From NCBI GenBank assembly GCA_036257895.1, contig DATAES010000048.1, positions 1 to 12,370 on the forward strand: DNA of 12,370 nt. The letters are read 5' to 3'. Below, piece by piece: positions 1 through 5,707 of the stretch. Both the position numbers and the translations under genes were made by a program. The stretch comes from DATAES01 sp036257895 (GTDB lineage: Bacteria; Actinomycetota; Acidimicrobiia; Acidimicrobiales; JACDCH01). A model generated the notes under the pieces. It saw only the letters and a list, made by a program, of their open reading frames with translations, was not told the origin of the DNA and did not search any database. Every line of letters starts with the position of its first letter. Positions within the stretch are counted from its first letter, which is position 1.

Positions 1-989
1 CCCAGTGCGACGAACACGATGACCGACGCGCCCGCGAGGACAGCCGTCCGGATCCACACCTTCGGACGCTCGCGGGCCAGCGTGCCGGCCGCCAGCACGG
101 CGAACGGCGGTCCGAGCTGTAGGAAGTAATGGCCGAAGAAGCGGAACCCGGCCGCGACGCCGATGAACGCGCCGGCCAGCCACAGCCACAGGTCGAGATC
201 CTCCCGCCATCGTCGAACTCCGACGATCACCAGCAGCAGCGCCGCGAAGTTGGCGCCAAGAAAGATGGCCGTGCTCGCGAGACCTCGGTTCGTCGCCACA
301 CCCCAGGAACCACTGGCATCGAGATAGCCGCCCGTTCCGGTGAAGACCCAGAACATGAAGTCACCCCAGCCGAACAGGACGGCCGCGACGACCACCGGGA
401 TCACAAACGCGGCGCCCAGCCGAACGAGCCCACGCATCCGCTCGCGACGCCATGACATCCACGCGAGCGGCAACATCGTCGTCGCCGCGGTCTGTTTTGC
501 GAGCGTCGCAAGCGCGGCGAACACGCCGGACGTTGTCGTGCGCTCGCGGTCGCCGAAGTACATCGCGGCACAGATGAGCGGCGTCATGAACACTTCGAAG
601 TTCGCCGGCTGACTGTCCTCGAGCACGAGACCTCCGCTCGCGACGAGGTAGAGGACTCCTGCGGCCAACCCGGCCTTGTCACCCCATCGGCGTCTCGCGA
701 TCGCGGCGAGGAGCAACGCGCTGACGACGTAGACGCCGATCGCGAGGACGCGGACCCACACGAGATCGTCGGAGCCGGTCACGCGAAAGACGGCCGCATA
801 GATGTAGGGCACGATGGGCGGCTTGCGATCGACGACGTCGTGATACAGGCGACCGCCGTCGTTCAAGACCTGCGCTTGCGTCGCGAGGAAGGCTTCGTCC
901 GGGTTCAGGACCTCCGTGCGAACGAGGCTCGGCAAGTGGGTGACGACGGCGAGAAGCAAGAAGACCAACGCGAGCCGCCAACCCGACAT
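1..989 (-). CDS. GT39/PMT_2-like integral membrane glycosyltransferase (3' end outside window)
   Basis: Reading the minus strand from an ATG at 989 gives 329 open codons that run off the left edge, so the C-terminus is missing. The protein is strongly hydrophobic with about eight predicted membrane segments, the first at residues 6-19. The first extracytoplasmic loop carries an Asp-Glu pair (NPDEAF, D31-E32) followed by GGRLYHDVVDRKPP. This layout is typical of GT-C fold enzymes of the ArnT/PMT family, where the acidic pair is catalytic. Such enzymes transfer a sugar from a polyprenyl-phosphate donor to a cell-surface acceptor; donor and acceptor cannot be named here. A later GHYFLQL segment also fits the family. 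The gene starts 78 bp after the dnaB stop on the same strand, so it may be co-transcribed. An in-frame GTG at 1034 is an alternative start; neither start has a clear ribosome binding site. Family assignment is fairly sure, function is not. Confidence 0.8.
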   Translation of the reverse strand, partial: MSGWRLALVFLLLAVVTHLPSLVRTEVLNPDEAFLATQAQVLNDGGRLYHDVVDRKPPIVPYIYAAVFRVTGSDDLVWVRVLAIGVYVVSALLLAAIARRRWGDKAGLAAGVLYLVASGGLVLEDSQPANFEVFMTPLICAAMYFGDRERTTTSGVFAALATLAKQTAATTMLPLAWMSWRRERMRGLVRLGAAFVIPVVVAAVLFGWGDFMFWVFTGTGGYLDASGSWGVATNRGLASTAIFLGANFAALLLVIVGVRRWREDLDLWLWLAGAFIGVAAGFRFFGHYFLQLGPPFAVLAAGTLARERPKVWIRTAVLAGASVIVFVAL

Positions 990-1067
990 CCATCGGGTCG
1001 TCTGCCGCTGCGATCCGACATCGACGGCCTGCACGGTGCAGTCAATCTTGTCCGCTGAACGCAGCCG

Positions 1068-2441
1068 CTACACCCCGCGCGCCATGTTCTCGAAGCGCGC
1101 GTACTGCTCGAGCCACGCCAGCCGCACCTTGCCGGTGGGCCCACTCCGATGCTTCGCCACGAGAATCTCCGCGGTTCCCTTGTTCTCGAGCGCTTCGGGG
1201 TTGTACACCTCGTCGCGATAGAGGAACAGGACGACGTCCGCGTCCTGCTCGATGCTGCCGCTCTCACGAAGGTCGGCGAGCATCGGCCGCTTGTCGGCTC
1301 GCGTCTCGAGTTGACGGTTGAGCTGCGCCAGCGCGACCACCGGGCATTCGAGCTCACGGGCGAGGATCTTCAGGTTGCGGCTGATCTCGGCCACCTCGAC
1401 CTGACGGTTCTCAGCCGACATGCGGCCGCTCATGAGCTGGATGTAATCGACGATCACCACGCCGAGGTCGCCGATGCGGCTCTTCAGCCGTCGAGCCTTG
1501 GCCCGGATGTCCATCACCGTGATGTTCGGGTTGTCGTCGATGTAGATCTGCGCGTCGGCGAGTCGGCCGACCGCATGGTGGATCTTGCCCCAGTCGGCCT
1601 CGGACAGCTTGCCGTTGCGCACCCTGGTCGCATCGACCTTGGCCTCGCCGCACAGGATGCGCTGCGTCACCTCGAGCTGGCTCATCTCGAGGGAGAACAG
1701 CAGCACGGGCCGTTGCGTCTTGAGACCAGCGCTCTGTGCCATGCCGAGAGCGAACGACGTCTTGCCCATCGAGGGACGTGCACCGACGACGATGAGCGCG
1801 CTCGGCTGAAGCCCAGACAGCAGCTCGTCGAGCTCGTAGTAGCCGGTGGGGATCCCCGTGATCGACTCGCCCCGCTCGTAGAGCTCTTCGAGTCGATCGA
1901 GCGTCATGTCGAGCAGCTCGCCGATGGGCGACGTCGCGTCGGCCAGTCTTCGCTCGGCGACCGCGAACACCAGCGACTCAGCTTCATCGATCGTCTTTTC
2001 GACATCGTCGGGCAATGCGTAGGCGCGCTCCGCGATGTCGCCGGCCGCCCAGATCATGCGACGCAACAACGAGTGCTCTTCGATGATCTTGGCGTACCGA
2101 GCCGCGCTGCTGGTCGCCGGCGTGTTCGCCTGCAGCGTGACGAGGGCGCCCTGCCCACCGACGGGGTCGAGCAGGCCGGCTCGCCGCAGTTCCTCGGCGA
2201 CGGTGACCGGATCGACCGGCTCGCCGCCGCCGTAGAGCGAGGTGATCGCTTCGAAGATGTGACTGTGCGCCGGCTTGTAGAAGTCGGCCGCGTTCAGGAG
2301 TTCGACGCCGGCGGCAATCGCATCCTTCGAAAGCAGCATCGCACCGAGGAGCGACTCTTCGGCCTGGAGGTTGTGGGGTGGAACCCGCTGCGCGGCCGCT
2401 CCCGACGATCTGACTTCATCGACCGCTCTCGTGTCGGACAT
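1068..2441 (-). CDS. dnaB: Replicative DNA helicase DnaB
   Basis: A 457-residue hexameric 5'-3' helicase that unwinds DNA ahead of the replisome and recruits primase. The N-terminal DnaB domain begins at PPHNLQAEESLLGAM (residues 21-35), followed by the linker and the RecA-like motor. Visible motifs are Walker A GARPSMGKT (220-228), Walker B VVIVDYIQLM (328-337), the LAQLNRQLE motif (371-379) and a KHRSGPTG segment near residues 430-437 with the likely arginine finger. No intein interrupts the motor domain, although DnaB inteins are common in actinobacteria. The ATG at 2441 was chosen because the protein then begins MSDTRAVDEV and GGGGGAAAG lies about 10 nt upstream. An in-frame GTG at 2528 would add 29 residues unlike DnaB and would run through leader hairpins. 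The gene lies 222 bp downstream of rplI behind its own probable promoter with a LexA-like box. Confidence 0.97.
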   Translation of the reverse strand: MSDTRAVDEVRSSGAAAQRVPPHNLQAEESLLGAMLLSKDAIAAGVELLNAADFYKPAHSHIFEAITSLYGGGEPVDPVTVAEELRRAGLLDPVGGQGALVTLQANTPATSSAARYAKIIEEHSLLRRMIWAAGDIAERAYALPDDVEKTIDEAESLVFAVAERRLADATSPIGELLDMTLDRLEELYERGESITGIPTGYYELDELLSGLQPSALIVVGARPSMGKTSFALGMAQSAGLKTQRPVLLFSLEMSQLEVTQRILCGEAKVDATRVRNGKLSEADWGKIHHAVGRLADAQIYIDDNPNITVMDIRAKARRLKSRIGDLGVVIVDYIQLMSGRMSAENRQVEVAEISRNLKILARELECPVVALAQLNRQLETRADKRPMLADLRESGSIEQDADVVLFLYRDEVYNPEALENKGTAEILVAKHRSGPTGKVRLAWLEQYARFENMARGV

Positions 2442-2465
2442 GCGGCGTTCACTTTCCCCCGAACC

Positions 2466-2490
2466 GCTTGTGCGTATGAAGAGCACAAGC
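2466..2490 (-). promoter_or_regulatory. Perfect 8-bp hairpin in the dnaB leader
   Basis: In the sense of dnaB the RNA reads GCTTGTGC, nine loop bases, then GCACAAGC: eight perfect base pairs ending 24 nt before the start codon and just upstream of the purine-rich ribosome binding site. No U-run follows, so it is not an ordinary intrinsic terminator. It could influence translation initiation or leader stability; that role is inferred. Confidence 0.5.
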
Positions 2491-2501
2491 ATGGGGATTC
2501 G

Positions 2502-2520
2502 CTGTGGACGGAGGCCACAG
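2502..2520 (-). promoter_or_regulatory. Second hairpin in the dnaB leader
   Basis: CTGTGG and CCACAG form a perfect six-base-pair stem around a seven-base loop, lying between the probable promoter at 2567 and the 8-bp hairpin at 2466-2490. Together the two give the dnaB leader a two-stem structure. Function is unknown, and a stem of this length can arise by chance in GC-rich DNA. Confidence 0.35.
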
Positions 2521-2550
2521 TTGCCCACAACCGCAGCGCTCCCTCACTTC

Positions 2551-2564
2551 CGAACACATGTTCG
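2551..2564. promoter_or_regulatory. LexA (SOS) box candidate upstream of dnaB
   Basis: The site reads CGAACACATGTTCG, an exact match to the Gram-positive and actinobacterial LexA operator pattern CGAAC-N4-GTTCG. The dyad extends one more base on each side (C at 2550, G at 2565). It starts 2 bp downstream of a TACACT -10 hexamer on the minus strand, so the likely transcription start falls inside the box, the usual place for a repressor. It lies 110 bp upstream of the dnaB start codon in non-coding DNA. The match is seen directly; LexA binding is inferred. Confidence 0.7.
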
Positions 2565-2566
2565 GG

Positions 2567-2572
2567 AGTGTA
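2567..2572 (-). promoter_or_regulatory. Probable -10 element of a dnaB promoter
   Basis: On the minus strand the hexamer is TACACT, fitting the actinobacterial TANNNT -10 pattern. No good -35 is seen at 17-18 nt (CTTCTC-like sequence only). The hexamer abuts the LexA-like box and would give dnaB a leader of about 120 nt, independent of the rpsF operon. Confidence 0.45.
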
Positions 2573-2573
2573 C

Positions 2574-2591
2574 CTCGGGCGCTGGCCCGAG
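2574..2591 (-). terminator. Hairpin after rplI, possible weak terminator
   Basis: A perfect seven-base-pair stem CTCGGGC/GCCCGAG with a four-base CAGC loop lies about 72 nt after the rplI stop and just before the dnaB -10 hexamer. There is no T-run, as is common for actinobacterial hairpins, so termination is uncertain. The position suits separating the ribosomal operon from the dnaB promoter. Confidence 0.35.
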
Positions 2592-2663
2592 AAGCGCCAG
2601 CGTCGGGCCGGCGCACGCGGAGGCAGGCGCGGAGCGCCGCCCGGAGCATGCAAACGCGACGGC

Positions 2664-3113
2664 TCAGGATCCGCTGACAACCTCGACGGTGATCGCGAAC
2701 ACGACGTCGGGATGCAGCTTCGTCGGGATCTGGTGCGTGCCCACCGACTTGATCGGCTCGTCGAGTTGCAGTTTGCGACGGTCGACCTCGATGCCTGTTT
2801 GCTCGTGCACCGCCGCGGCCACGTCTGTCGTCGTCACGGAGCCGAACAGCCGGCCCTCGCTTCCTGCCTTCGCCTTCAGAGTGATGATCGCGGGGACGAG
2901 CACGCGTGCCACCTCCTCGGCCGCGCCACGATCCTTGGCGTCACGGAGGTCACGGGAACGGCGCATCGACGCCGCCTGCTGCACGTTGCCATCGGTCGCA
3001 CGCAGGGCCAGGCCCTTCGGCACGAGATAGTTCCGAGCGAAGCCGTCGGCGACGTCGACGATGTCGCCCTTGTTGCCGACATCGGAGACGTCGGCGCGCA
3101 GGATCACCTTCAC
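2664..3113 (-). CDS. rplI: Large ribosomal subunit protein bL9
   Basis: A 149-residue ribosomal protein that binds 23S rRNA near the L1 stalk. The N-terminal domain is clear: MKVILRADVSDVGNKGD followed by VADGFARNYLVPKGLA (about residues 1-37), then the long charged connecting helix and the C-terminal domain. Length is normal for the family. The start codon is GTG, and its GTGA overlaps the rpsR stop by 4 nt, which indicates translational coupling. The ribosome binding sequence GAGGAGGGTGA is formed by the codons of the acidic tail of the upstream S18. Last gene of the rpsF-ssb-rpsR-rplI group before the 222-bp gap to dnaB. Confidence 0.97.
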   Translation of the reverse strand: MKVILRADVSDVGNKGDIVDVADGFARNYLVPKGLALRATDGNVQQAASMRRSRDLRDAKDRGAAEEVARVLVPAIITLKAKAGSEGRLFGSVTTTDVAAAVHEQTGIEVDRRKLQLDEPIKSVGTHQIPTKLHPDVVFAITVEVVSGS

Positions 3114-3562
3114 TCGTCGTCACCCTCCTCGACCTCGTCTCCGAGCAGCACGTCGCCGAGCAGCACGTCTTCGGTGTCGAGTTCGGGAATCTCGTCGGTC
3201 ATGCCGTCGCCGCCGGACAACGGCGGCGGCCCGGCCGGACGCGGCGGCGGCCCATCGGCCCGGCCCGGCCCCCCCGGCCCGCGATCACGCGACGTGCGCT
3301 GTGTGGTGACGCGATTCGTGTACGGCAGCAGCGCCATCTCGCGGGCGTTCTTGATGGCTCGTGCCACCTCGCGCTGTTGCTGCGCGTCGTTACCCGTCAC
3401 TCGTCTGGCGCGGATCTTGGCGCGATCGGACATGAACCGCCGGAGCAAGTTGACGTCTTTGTAGTCGATGTACTCGACGCTCTCTTGGACGAGAACGCTC
3501 GTCTTCTTCTTGGACCGTCGAGCGTTGTCCTTGTTCTTCGTGCGGGGGGCCTTCTTGGCCAT
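3110..3562 (-). CDS. rpsR: Small ribosomal subunit protein bS18 with a long C-terminal extension
   Basis: Residues 1-92 are a recognisable bS18, which partners bS6 on the 30S platform. They include a basic N-terminus and the core YIDYKDVNLLRRFMSDRAKI (31-50), then RARRVTGNDAQQQREVARAIKNARE and MALLPYT (77-82 region). The usual protein ends near here at 75-90 residues. This one continues to 150 residues: a Gly/Pro/Arg stretch (about 95-120), then a very acidic tail (121-150) with a DVLLG DVLLG duplication. The reading frame is continuous and its stop overlaps the rplI GTG by 4 nt. The ATG shares its A with the ssb stop (TGATG), and ssb tail codons supply a GACGAGGAA ribosome binding region. 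The core assignment is certain; the role of the extension is unknown. Confidence 0.95.
   Translation of the reverse strand: MAKKAPRTKNKDNARRSKKKTSVLVQESVEYIDYKDVNLLRRFMSDRAKIRARRVTGNDAQQQREVARAIKNAREMALLPYTNRVTTQRTSRDRGPGGPGRADGPPPRPAGPPPLSGGDGMTDEIPELDTEDVLLGDVLLGDEVEEGDDE
3141..3170. repeat. 15-bp tandem duplication inside rpsR
   Basis: Two adjacent 15-bp units, CCGAGCAGCACGTCG and CCGAGCAGCACGTCT, match at 14 of 15 positions. On the coding strand they encode the repeated pentapeptide DVLLG in the acidic tail of S18. Being a multiple of three, the duplication leaves the frame intact. Confidence 0.85.
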
Positions 3563-4002
3563 CAGAACGGTTCCTCGTCTCCGTAGGAGGGAGCGGCCGT
3601 TGGCGCCGCGTTCGCAACTGGCCGACTTGCGCCTTCACCGGGCTCGCGCCGGTCGTTCTTCGTGATCTCGCACGTGGCCCAGCGCAGGCTCGGACCGATC
3701 TCGTCGGCTGTGATGTCGACGGTCGATCGCTTCTCACCGTCTTGGGTCTCCCACGACCGCTGCTCGAGTCGGCCGGTGACGACGACACGCGCGCCCTTCG
3801 GCAGCGACTGGGACGCGTTCTCGCCCATCTGTCCCCAACACGTCACATTGAAGAAGCTGGTCTGCTCCTCCCACTGCCCGTTGCGTTGGAAGCGACGGTT
3901 CACGGCGAGGCCGAAGGTGGCGATCGCCTGGCCGGACGCAGTGAATCGCAGCTCGGGGTCGCGGGTGATGTTGCCAACGAGGGTCACGGAATTGTCGGGC
4001 AT
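3562..4002 (-). CDS. ssb: Single-stranded DNA-binding protein
   Basis: A 146-residue SSB that coats single-stranded DNA in replication and repair. The OB fold occupies about residues 1-110: it opens MPDNSVTLVGNITRDPELRF and continues through FGLAVNRRF, SFFNVTCWGQ and VVVTGRLEQRSW. A short linker of some 25 residues follows. The protein ends GDEEPF, the acidic tip with terminal Pro-Phe through which SSB recruits partner proteins. Length is slightly shorter than in mycobacteria because the linker is short. The ATG at 4002 has GAGGAGA 6-7 nt upstream. The gene begins 16 nt after rpsF ends, and its stop overlaps the rpsR start by one base. Confidence 0.97.
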   Translation of the reverse strand: MPDNSVTLVGNITRDPELRFTASGQAIATFGLAVNRRFQRNGQWEEQTSFFNVTCWGQMGENASQSLPKGARVVVTGRLEQRSWETQDGEKRSTVDITADEIGPSLRWATCEITKNDRREPGEGASRPVANAAPTAAPSYGDEEPF

Positions 4003-4018
4003 CGAGGCTCTCCTCGGA

Positions 4019-4360
4019 TCAACCGGCCGTAGCGGCCGGTGCCTCGCCCAGCAGGCCGCGTCGGGCGGCCTCCCGGTCGGGCAGGCGGATCAGCTTGTGG
4101 CGGACGATGTCGTCCGCGAGGCGCAGCTGGCGCTCGAGATCGTCGAGCGCGCCGGCTTCCGCGACGATCTCGAACACGATGTAGGAACCCTCGTGCTTGT
4201 GATCGATCTCGTACGCGAGGCGACGCCGACCCCAGCGATCGGTGGTTTTGATCTCGCCCTGTTTGGCTTGGACCTGTTCACCGATGCGGCGAAGAGCGGA
4301 TTCGACGGCTGCGTCGTCGGCGGCGCCGTCGACGATGACCATGAGTTCGTAGGCTCGCAT
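4019..4360 (-). CDS. rpsF: Small ribosomal subunit protein bS6
   Basis: A 113-residue bS6, first gene of the operon; it binds the 30S platform as a heterodimer with bS18. It starts MRAYELMVIVDG and shows the conserved DRWGRRRLAYEIDHKHEGSY block (about residues 41-60) and the DDIVRHKLIRLPD segment near the C-terminus. The ATG at 4360 was chosen over one 48 nt upstream because the family begins with this MR-YE motif and because GGGAGGTGA precedes it by about 10 nt. The order rpsF-ssb-rpsR-rplI is conserved very widely in bacteria. Confidence 0.96.
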   Translation of the reverse strand: MRAYELMVIVDGAADDAAVESALRRIGEQVQAKQGEIKTTDRWGRRRLAYEIDHKHEGSYIVFEIVAEAGALDDLERQLRLADDIVRHKLIRLPDREAARRGLLGEAPAATAG

Positions 4361-4385
4361 GAGCGAGTCGTCACCTCCCTGTGGA

Positions 4386-4417
4386 CCCGGCTGGCCGGGG
4401 CTCCGCACGATACGGAG
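4386..4417 (-). promoter_or_regulatory. Tandem hairpins in the rpsF leader
   Basis: Reading toward rpsF, CTCCG-TATCGTG-CGGAG (4417-4401; extendable to seven pairs with one wobble) is followed by CCCGGC-CA-GCCGGG (4399-4386). They end 25 nt before the start codon, just upstream of the GGGAGGTGA ribosome binding site. In other bacteria the rpsF leader binds the bS6-bS18 heterodimer through a stem with a CCG-containing bulge. CCG is present here, but I cannot confirm the known fold. Confidence 0.35.
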
Positions 4418-4511
4418 CAGGGCCTCGATTGGAAGGGTGCAGCGTACTGGAAACGATGAGGGCGCGTCCCATGCGGCACATCATGCCCAGGGGGTGAGAC
4501 AGTGAAGACTC

Positions 4512-5372
4512 TCAGGCCGACTTGGTGCCGCCGTAGAGGTGCAACGCAGAACGCACGTCGTCGGCCAGGTGATAGCTCTCGTCGTCGGCCGGGAACTGCC
4601 CCGAGCGCACATCGGTCGCAAAGGCGCGCAGTCCCTCGACCGCTGAGGCCTTGAGATCGGCATAGCGCCGCACGAACTTCGGGATGATTCGATCCTCGAG
4701 CCCGAGCACATCGTGGAACACGAGGACCTGGCCGTCGCAATGACGGCCCGCGCCGATCCCGATGGTCGGCACCGACACAGCATCGGTGACCATCCTCGCG
4801 ACCTCGTCCGGCACACCCTCGAGCACGATCGAGAAGCAGCCGGCTTCCTCGAGTGCATGCGCGTCGTCGACGAGCGCGAGCGCGGCCGACCGCTCCTTGC
4901 CCTGCACCTTGAAGCCGCCCATGGCATGGACGGACTGCGGCGTGAGGCCGAGGTGCCCCATCACCGGGACCTCCGCGTCGAGAATCGCCTCGATCACCGG
5001 CAGTCGTTTCCGGCCGCCTTCGAGCTTCACGGCTTGCGCGCCGGCACGAACGAGGTGAGCCGCGTTGCGCACCGCGTCCTCTGCGGACACGTGGTAGCTG
5101 AGCCACGGCAGATCACCGACGACGAGTGGGTGCGGCTTGGCGCGAGCGACGGCCGCGACATGGTGCGCCATGTCGTCGATCGTGACTTGGAGCGTGTCGT
5201 CGTAGCCGAGCACGACCATCGCGAGCGAGTCGCCGACGAGGATCAGGTCGACACCTGCTTCGTCGGCCATGCGCGCTCCAGGCGCGTCGTACGCGGTGAC
5301 CATGACCAGCGGTTCGGCGCCAGTACGCACTTTGCGTGAGCGGACGGCTGGCGCGGTGATCGATGCAGCCAT
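4512..5372 (-). CDS. panB: 3-methyl-2-oxobutanoate hydroxymethyltransferase
   Basis: A 286-residue PanB, first committed enzyme of pantothenate (and so coenzyme A) synthesis. It transfers a one-carbon unit from 5,10-methylenetetrahydrofolate to 2-oxoisovalerate to give ketopantoate, in the cytoplasm. The TIM-barrel signatures are present in order: VTAYDAPGARMADEAG (25-40), VGDSLAMVVLGYDDT (46-60, metal ligand D48), GDLPW (86-90, D87), VKLEGG (115-120, E118), VMGHLGLTPQSVH (137-149) and LEGVP (184-188, catalytic E185), then TIGIGAGRHCDGQVLVFHDVLGL. The usual GDLPF is GDLPW here. The ATG at 5372 has AAAGGAGG five bases upstream, better than one 51 nt further up. panC is not adjacent. The gene sits between rpsF and the PBP gene, a place it does not occupy in the mycobacterial cluster as I recall it. 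Confidence 0.97.
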   Translation of the reverse strand: MAASITAPAVRSRKVRTGAEPLVMVTAYDAPGARMADEAGVDLILVGDSLAMVVLGYDDTLQVTIDDMAHHVAAVARAKPHPLVVGDLPWLSYHVSAEDAVRNAAHLVRAGAQAVKLEGGRKRLPVIEAILDAEVPVMGHLGLTPQSVHAMGGFKVQGKERSAALALVDDAHALEEAGCFSIVLEGVPDEVARMVTDAVSVPTIGIGAGRHCDGQVLVFHDVLGLEDRIIPKFVRRYADLKASAVEGLRAFATDVRSGQFPADDESYHLADDVRSALHLYGGTKSA

Positions 5373-5425
5373 GGCTGCCTCCTTTCCCGTCCAGCGCCAC
5401 ATGGCTGCCGGCGGTGCACGCACTG

Positions 5426-5431
5426 TACCGT
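5426..5431 (+). promoter_or_regulatory. Possible -10 element for a leaderless transcript
   Basis: TACCGT fits TANNNT and ends 7 bp before the GTG of the 67-aa gene, which lacks a ribosome binding site. This spacing is what leaderless actinobacterial transcripts show. No -35 was recognised. Confidence 0.3.
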
Positions 5432-5438
5432 CGCTCGG

Positions 5439-5642
5439 GTGGTCGAGTCACCTTCAGCCCGGTGCGAATCCTGCGGGCGCGACGAAGACGACCTCGTCGA
5501 AGTGCACCGCGTCTACGTCACGCCCGAGACCTGGGACACCGAAGGCAAGGTCGAGGTGGTCGACGATGTCGAGCGCTGGTGTTTCGTGTGCCGGAGCCAC
5601 TACCCGCACCAGCCGGTGGGCGCGACCGATCCGGAGCTCTGA
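5439..5642 (+). CDS. Small four-cysteine, probable zinc-ribbon protein, unknown function
   Basis: A 67-residue protein that I do not recognise by name. It has two CxxC pairs, CESC (C9, C12) and CFVC (C48, C51), about 35 residues apart. This is the spacing of a small zinc ribbon, with a histidine at 54 close to the second pair. The middle is acidic and beta-rich (VEVHRVYVTPETWDTEG, KVEVVDDVERW). It is transcribed away from panB and converges on the PBP gene. The start is a GTG without a Shine-Dalgarno sequence, so a leaderless mRNA is possible. The paired cysteines, codon use like its neighbours and the tidy fit between flanking genes argue that it is real. A role in binding nucleic acid or protein would be a guess. 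Confidence 0.7.
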   Translation: MVESPSARCESCGRDEDDLVEVHRVYVTPETWDTEGKVEVVDDVERWCFVCRSHYPHQPVGATDPEL

Positions 5643-5645
5643 ACC

Positions 5646-5660
5646 ACCCGGACTCCGGGT
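5646..5660. terminator. Hairpin between convergent genes
   Basis: ACCCGG-ACT-CCGGGT forms a six-base-pair stem with a three-base loop, starting 3 bp after the stop of the 67-aa gene and followed by CGTTTG. It lies in the 65-bp gap between that gene and the oppositely directed PBP gene, so it could stop transcription from either side. The T-run is poor. Confidence 0.45.
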
Positions 5661-5707
5661 CGTTTGCGGCGTCAACACCCGGGAAAGCACCATCGTTCGT
5701 TGCCGGT

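Noticed and set aside
1017..1045. A TTGACT -35-like hexamer before the GT39-like gene
   Set aside because: The hexamer is good, but at 16-17 nt spacing the -10 is only CGATGT or GATGTC, without the TANNNT pattern. Co-transcription with dnaB is as likely.
1149..3464. A 771-codon open frame on the plus strand across dnaB and rplI
   Set aside because: It lies opposite dnaB, the non-coding gap, rplI and part of rpsR, all of which are certain. Long antisense frames are expected where GC-rich codons avoid stops on the other strand; its composition is low-complexity with no recognisable domain.
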